Below are positions 58,729 to 64,000 of a stretch of DNA of 64,000 bases, piece after piece (position 1 is the first letter of the stretch; every line of letters begins with the position of its first letter). The stretch is from the NCBI RefSeq assembly GCF_918797505.1, contig NC_092797.1:44986157-45050156 (forward strand), written 5' to 3'. Position numbers and translations under genes: made by a program. The DNA comes from Bemisia tabaci (taxonomy: Eukaryota > Arthropoda > Insecta > Hemiptera > Aleyrodidae). Under the pieces are notes generated by a model. The model searched no databases, was not told the origin of the DNA, and saw nothing but the letters and a program-made list of their open reading frames with translations.

Positions 58729-59167
58729 TAAATAAAATAAACAAATTTTCAACTCTCAAACTATCAACTATCAAATTTCAAACTATCAAAATTTCCAACA
58801 ATGACAAAAATGATTGTAATATACCTATAATGTAATGAAATATACACGCTCTAATCATTTAATTTGTATTACCTTTATGTTATGTACCTACATGTTATAC
58901 TATTTTTATAATAAATTTTGCCAACATGCTTTTCAATTCAGTCTACAACATTTCATTCCGACGTGGCAATAATGATTTATAATGCCCCTAATCCATTAAA
59001 ATGAATTACAATAGTAATGCCGCATTATAATGTCGTATTATACATCGCAACGATTCATGTCCTACTGATTATTGATTATTGTAAGATGAATTCTGTTTTC
59101 TCTGATTGTATGTTTCATACGTGCGAAGCAAGTACGGGTCACTAGAAACGTGGTTCGTACGGGTGGC
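58729..59167. other. no gene recognised
   Basis: Very AT-rich. 'tttataatgc' words and their inverse recur near 58975-59040, possibly a small foldback. Confidence 0.3.
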
Positions 59168-59233
59168 TGATGAAATTGATCTTCGAATACCTTTTGATGA
59201 GCTAGGGAAATGGAACCATCTGCATCTCATGGA
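59168..59233 (+). pseudogene. inverted duplicate of part of the mariner-like fragment
   Basis: The + strand reads 'ttgatcttcgaatacc' then 'ttttgatgagctag'. This matches the minus-strand transposase segment at about 59445-59512 over roughly 65 bp with scattered changes. The encoded peptide DLRIPFDELGKW parallels DLRITFDELEVM. The two pieces face each other about 210 bp apart, so transcription would give a hairpin. Confidence 0.55.
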
Positions 59234-59284
59234 CAATAAATAGTTTCCGTAATTAAGGTCATCCCGTGATTAAGGTGCCGTGAT

Positions 59285-59554
59285 TTAAGTCATAAATTCT
59301 TCATCTAATTCTTGATTCATCTCCAAAATGTCTGCTAAAGCTTTCATGCGCTTCTCCTTGTATGCATGAATGAGCAAATTGGGTATCGAACAAGCGGACA
59401 CTTTTTGAAAATTTAGATGATTCTGGACAATATCGTACAGAAGTCCACGAGCTGCAGATAGAACCATTACCTCTAGCTCATCAAAAGTTATTCGAAGATC
59501 ATTCAACAACCTCTTTGACAAGTTGCAAAAACTTTTCGTTAACAATAGTGTCAC
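59285..59554 (-). pseudogene. mariner/SETMAR-like transposase N-terminal fragment, broken
   Basis: The 89-codon frame contains RITFDELEVMVLSAARGLL, YDIVQNHLNFQKVSAC and NLLIHAYKEKRMKALADIL. This has the layout of the second helix-turn-helix and linker of mariner-type transposases (R-x-T-x-x-E-L, a short helix, K-V-S-A, then E-K-R and a helix before the DDE domain). It stops just where the catalytic region would begin, and none of the catalytic acidic residues is present. It is far shorter than a usual transposase of about 340 residues and is a relic. The family call is from pattern memory, not a search. Confidence 0.5.
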
Positions 59555-59989
59555 ACGGTACTAGGAATATTTACTATTTAACGAACCTTATATTTCCCTG
59601 ACTCAGTCCTAAATTATAGAAGTATGCGTTACTTTTCCAGCAATCCAAAAAAACAATTATACAAAAAACCAATACCTACACTTTCAGATATAAAAATGCA
59701 AATTTTTTGCAGCCTCGCTAAACGACTTATCAACCAGAGATTTTTTAGGAAGCGGACCTCCAAAGAGCTTTCAAAATTAAAAGTATACAACAAGTGATAA
59801 TGCCATGTATTCGCCATATCAAAGCCCAATACACATTTATACACCGGCTACGTAAATCAGCTAAGTTACAAAACATGAATCGACAGTTGTCGGATTGTAC
59901 ATCAATGACAAAATGTGTCTAGGCCCTCATTCTTGACTACAACTACTGCCCCCAGAGCCGCTCTCCGACGCCAATGCGTTGGAGCTTCC

Positions 59990-60520
59990 TGCTTGTTAAC
60001 CTTTCTGTCGAATCTGAACGACACCTCGTTAGCAGTATAGAGCGAAGCATTGCGAGCTCATGCCCCACGCCATCGCGCCTTCAATTTAGCAGATACAGCA
60101 AGGACATCCACCAAGCACTTATAGTTGTATCTCTGCGCCGTCAGCAACGCGCATTTTCCCTTGCTCTATTTTCATACTGGATTTGCTCCCATTCATCTTC
60201 TTTGTAATAGTACTTCAAAGGCTACTTGAGCAATATAGTCGAAGATGAGAAACACGTAGTCGGGCCTCGTTTTTTAACTATCCTCCCGAAACTGAGCGAC
60301 AAATTATTGGTAGCATTGATCAGAGCATTGGGAGTTCACGCACCGCGTCAGAGCGCCTTCAATTTTGGAGCTGCAACACGGACATCCATCAAGTACGAAT
60401 AGTTGTATCTCTGCGCCGTCATCAACGCGCGTCGTTTCCCTTGCCCTATGTCTATTCAGTGATGTTTCCATTTGTCTACGATCCGTTTGAGTACGAGATT
60501 CAAAGGCTACGGTCAGGTTC
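59990..60520 (+). repeat. family B tandem pair
   Basis: The first unit spans about 59990-60265 and the second about 60266-60510. Shared blocks include 'gagcgaagcattgcgagctc', 'catcgcgccttcaattta', 'aaggacatccaccaagcact' and 'tctgcgccgtcagcaacgcg'. Same dimer order as at 23.0 kb. Confidence 0.85.
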
Positions 60521-60592
60521 CCGATCTAAACATGGTTTGACACCGAAGACCTGAGAAAATATCTGCTGCATTGAATGTTGCGCAGTTGGAGG

Positions 60593-61024
60593 GTATGGAT
60601 TCGATCAACATGAATCATTCGAAAAATGAAAACGTGAATCGATCGACATCGATTCCGTCGACAAAATTCGATCGATTCACGGGCTTGTCGATCTACTCAC
60701 GGCTTTTGTCGATCCATTCACGGCTTTTATCGATAGATTCATGAGTTTGTCGATCAAATCTCGTGTTTGTCGATCGACTCACGGTTTTTGTCGATTTATT
60801 CACGGGTTTGTCGATCGAATCACGGCTTTTGTCGATCGATTCACGTTTTCACTTTTCGATCGATCCATGTCGATCGAATCGACACGGGTGTTTTTAAATT
60901 AACCGTCGATCGAATCGCCACGGGTGTTTTTAAATTAACTGTCGATCGAATCGGTGTCAATTGATCCATGTCGATCGATTCACGTTTTCATTTTTCAATC
61001 GATTCATGTCGATAGAATCCATAC
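60593..61024. mobile_element. inverted repeat enclosing a TCGATCGA minisatellite
   Basis: The left end 'gtatggattcgatcaacatg'+'aatcattcgaaaaatgaaaa' (60593-60650) is mirrored at 60968-61024, ending 'gatagaatccatac'. Between them are about seven units of 'gtcgatc.attcacggctttt' (60661-60850) and two to three units of 'tcgatcgaatcg.cacgggtg'. No coding frame. Confidence 0.8.
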
Positions 61025-62109
61025 CTCCGCGTAGTTTTTCACCTGTTGGAATTTATATTCAGCAGCGATTCTGTAGTTTCTGAAATACGTGAGTTTTTCT
61101 CTAAATATTAATGCAGAGGGGAACGAGCGGTATGGCGTCCTCCAGAATTTTCCCTCTTCTCCTTTCTTTCTATGTTGATCATCGACAAAAGTTAGGATTC
61201 AGGTCAAGATTAGGCGGGATGAGTGACAGAAACTCAGATAAATCCGAGCCAATCCAACTACATAACGCGCATTGCATTGTGGAATGCATCACTTAAAATA
61301 ACTTTTCTTTCACGCAAGGTTTGCAAGATGACCGATAAAATAAACCGACCGCCATCCATAGTACGCTCAAGCGAAAAAATTGTGAGAACAGATCCAAAAT
61401 GATCCGCAGAAACAAATTATGCTCCGTTGATTATTACCGACGGAAGTTGGAGTTGCAGACTCCGTAATCTTCAGAGCACTTCCACTTAACAACCTCCCGC
61501 CACTTCTACCGGAGCACTTTAGCTAATTGAATATTCCCGCCGTTGAATTTATCGAATCTGTGCTTTTATCCCGCGCCGAAAAAAATGTCGCCTAGTTCCT
61601 CAATTGATTAGGGAGGGCGCGCATAATCTCCTGTAAACAACTTGGCGGAAATTTAAATTTTATCCGTCGCGAAGGGCGGCAAATCCTGACGCGAGGGTGG
61701 AGTATTAGCCGGATGACACCGTAATTTTGGTCAAATCGCTTTAACGGTGTTTACATGCGCTTAACGAGGCTTGTTTTTACTTCACCCTTCATTTTCACTT
61801 TCCTAGAAGTCCTCGTCGGAGCTGTGTTTGAGTTCCACCAAGTTCGTAAAGTGGATTAATTAAAACTTTACAAGATATGAATGACGCTTATTTCAGGTTT
61901 TTGACTTCGCTGAAGTAACGAGCGTTGCTATCCGAGCCCATGGTGTCACTCTTTGGCGGGCGTTTTTTGTCAGTTTTTATTCTGAAAACAAGTTCGTGAG
62001 TCTTTTGCGTATAGTTCTATTTGGCGATATTGACACAAATTTAGGGAGCTTAAACAGAAATTTTGTTCTTTTAATACTTGTCACGTGGATTTCTGTCAAA
62101 GTCAGAGAC
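61025..62109. other. no gene recognised
   Basis: Mixed-composition DNA with no repeat copies elsewhere in the window. Possibly single-copy sequence. Confidence 0.3.
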
Positions 62110-62362
62110 AATATCGATGGTGAAACCACCGAACCACGTATCTCGATTCCAGACTGTCCTACCTAACTTTTCAAATGGAAAACTATTTAACATCAATTCT
62201 TGAAAACTTTCGTAATTGTTCTTCTCGAGGCGAAGAAAAATCTGTGTGAACTTCAAGGCATGATATTGATTTGTTCTTCTTCAAAAAAATAAAATTGAAG
62301 CGGAGATTTTTAAACGCCGTAAACGAGATACGTAGTTTGGCAGCTTTACTATCGATGTATTT
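62110..62362. mobile_element. family M inverted-repeat element
   Basis: Left 'atatcgatggtgaaaccacc'+'gaaccacgtatctcg' and right 'cgagatacgtagtttggcag'+'ctttactatcgat' are inverse copies. The middle 'aacttcaaggcatgatattg' is as in the other M copies. Confidence 0.85.
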
Positions 62363-63303
62363 TAAAGATCTCGCGATAATAGTCTACGCAAGGATATCGG
62401 TTGGAGAAAAAGTTAAATCGACCACATTAATTTTGAACATTTCTGATGGGTGGAGATTGTGACATGATTTTCGTCAATTCGGAGGAACAAGGAAATCAAT
62501 CCATCGAAGTCTCTTCCAACGTACGAGTACTTCTCCTCTCTAACTTCCGTGCATCGAGCTTCAAAGTTCATCAACGTCATGATAAAATATCTCAACCTTC
62601 CGAATGGAATCGCTAGTTATTCTCAGAATTGAGTATTCAACTTAACAACCCCGCATTCCTCTCCTACGAACCATTCTCGGAAATTCCTCCGCCATCGCGT
62701 TTCACCTCATTTTTTCATCTCCACTTTTCTACTTCTCGGCGTCAATAATTATTCATTGATTTCAAGCATTTGTTCTTGATATTAATGACACTTAAATTAA
62801 TGGTACCTCCCGCTCCAATCATCGTAACGACGCCTTTTGAATGAAAGCTCAAAAGACATCGTTGCACTTCAAAAGTCTGAAAGACGTTGCTTCGGGTTTG
62901 ATCTTCTATTCCGCGGAAGAAAAGAAAATTGGTTCAAAAAGCATTGGCATTCCCGTGAAGTCTGACTTGTAGCTCCAATTGAACGTCATTTGTATGAGGT
63001 AAATGTAAAATTCTCACTAGATTTTGCCACTACAATGTGAGCATCTACAAATTTTGGTAAGGATTGATCTTCGAACTTCATGTGAATAATTCTTATTACT
63101 CTGACTTAGGCTGAGTTTCAAATGGATGTATTTATGCTTAGAAGAACTATATTGTACGGAAACCCTATGTAAAAAGTTCTTTATTGCATACATACGTCCA
63201 AATTATTCAACCCTTACGGCGATATACAATACTCCGAAGTGCTTAAGCTAGACTAGTCGTTTCAAATGCAACGCCTTCCTCTCCTCAATTCATCGTTTCC
63301 CGG
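62363..63303. other. no gene recognised; short palindrome at 63122-63203
   Basis: The palindrome reads 'atggatgtatttatgcttag'+'aagaacta' and inverse 'agttctttattgcatacata'+'cgtcc'. Otherwise plain AT-rich DNA. Confidence 0.35.
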
Positions 63304-63541
63304 ACGAAGAAACGTAACTGCATTTCAATGTTGCCGCATTTCTCCTCACAAATTGTATTTTTACAAGGAGGATTTTGGAATTTTCTAGCTAGAAATTTCA
63401 CTGATTTTTCTCATGCAAAAATCACAAAAAAACCTGGGCAAAATTATACCGGTACATTCATGTAAAGTACTTGCTTGAATAATTTACAAAAATGTTTTGA
63501 GTCAATTTTGCAACCTTGGAATGGAGTTACGTTCTTTCGTG
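63304..63541. mobile_element. family S element, uninterrupted
   Basis: Ends 'acgaagaaacgtaactgcat'+'ttcaatgttgc' and the inverse 'gcaaccttggaatggagtta'+'cgttctttcgt'. A further end-like piece lies at about 63608-63655. Confidence 0.75.
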
Positions 63542-64000
63542 ATTGAAACGGCGGATTGTGTGTCAATTCCATCTATAAAAGATCACGGTTATGTAAGAAA
63601 ATATGAAATTTTTCGAGTCCATTTTACAAACTTTGAGTAGAGTTACGTTCCTTCATCTGAAAAATGACGAATTTTTACTCTCAGACCGTGTGCATTGTTT
63701 CAGCAACAAAAACTAATTACGCTATGTTACTTTTCCTCGATGAGACAGTGAGTTCTCAAAAAATACAGATTTTTTTTATTATATTTTTTAGAATCCGATG
63801 TTTACGACGCCTTGTTTCACAATGCATTTCTGATCAGCAAATTCAATCCTGTGCAGTTTGAAGGATAAAAAAGAGCTCCTCAGCAAAATCAACAGTGCAA
63901 CTGACATCTCGTCTTCTTCAAAAGCCTGAGACGGGATATTTCCGAACTGAGGCCCTGCAGATCTACCTAAAAGAGATAAAAGGATAATCACGCTGTGCCG

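Overview
This window looks like non-coding, repeat-rich nuclear DNA of an animal, most likely an insect. The base composition is AT-rich. No open frame reaches 200 codons, and there are no bacterial-style gene arrays or ribosome-binding sites. Consensus GT-AG introns are present, and dozens of short inverted-repeat (foldback/MITE-like) elements recur along the sequence. From general familiarity with such repeat landscapes I suspect a hemipteran such as a whitefly. That is inference only; I recognised no diagnostic gene.

Only one region has a convincing gene structure, on the + strand at about 55.5-57.5 kb. It has a non-coding first exon, a short start exon and two coding exons of 153 and 150 bp. 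All introns have good splice sites. The three coding exons join with every coding junction in phase 2, giving MSRRSQRIIQ followed by two Lys/Ser-rich modules of about 50 residues. The product is unrecognised. The 3' end is uncertain and may lie beyond 57.5 kb. Just downstream, at 59.17-59.55 kb, is a broken mariner-like transposase helix-turn-helix fragment with part of it duplicated in inverted orientation.

The rest is mostly mobile-element debris, which I sorted into families by comparing the sequence with itself; the letters are mine. A: 236-260 bp, ends CTGCCGTGCTAAGGAA, about 14 copies or fragments. B: unit of about 280 bp, in tandem pairs at 23.0 and 60.0 kb. C: 165 bp hAT-like foldback with 8-bp target duplications, 4 copies. 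D: 225 bp foldback, ends CACTGGAAAA with TA flanks. E: 340 bp palindrome inside a tandem F array. G: palindrome of about 127 bp, 3 copies. I and N: inverted-repeat elements with 'ggaacca' arms. J, K, S, M, O, U, V, W and X: other foldbacks. L: GC-rich unit of about 80 bp. P and Q: tandem units. Several are nested, which gives an insertion order: D in a C-like element, K in S, N in A, L in a 932-bp foldback, E in F, and C beside A.

Layout: 0-3.8 kb is mostly featureless with one minisatellite. 3.8-10.8 kb holds tandem repeats, an A-ended 1.27 kb segment, a TIR element with 30-bp repeats, a GAA tract, and I, A and D copies. 10.8-21 kb holds N, I, C, A, the 932-bp foldback, E/F and tandem 113-bp repeats. 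21-34 kb holds P, B, N, a possible Helitron-like end, A, C, G, L, K and a poly-T/poly-A element. 34-45 kb holds an unusual hairpin cluster, Q with a SINE/LINE-like tail, G, M, O, J, A and L. 45-55 kb holds A/N nesting, M, U, X, C, A, J/S/K and V. 55-59.6 kb is the gene and transposase remnant. 59.9-64 kb holds the B dimer, a TCGATCGA-rich inverted repeat, M and S.
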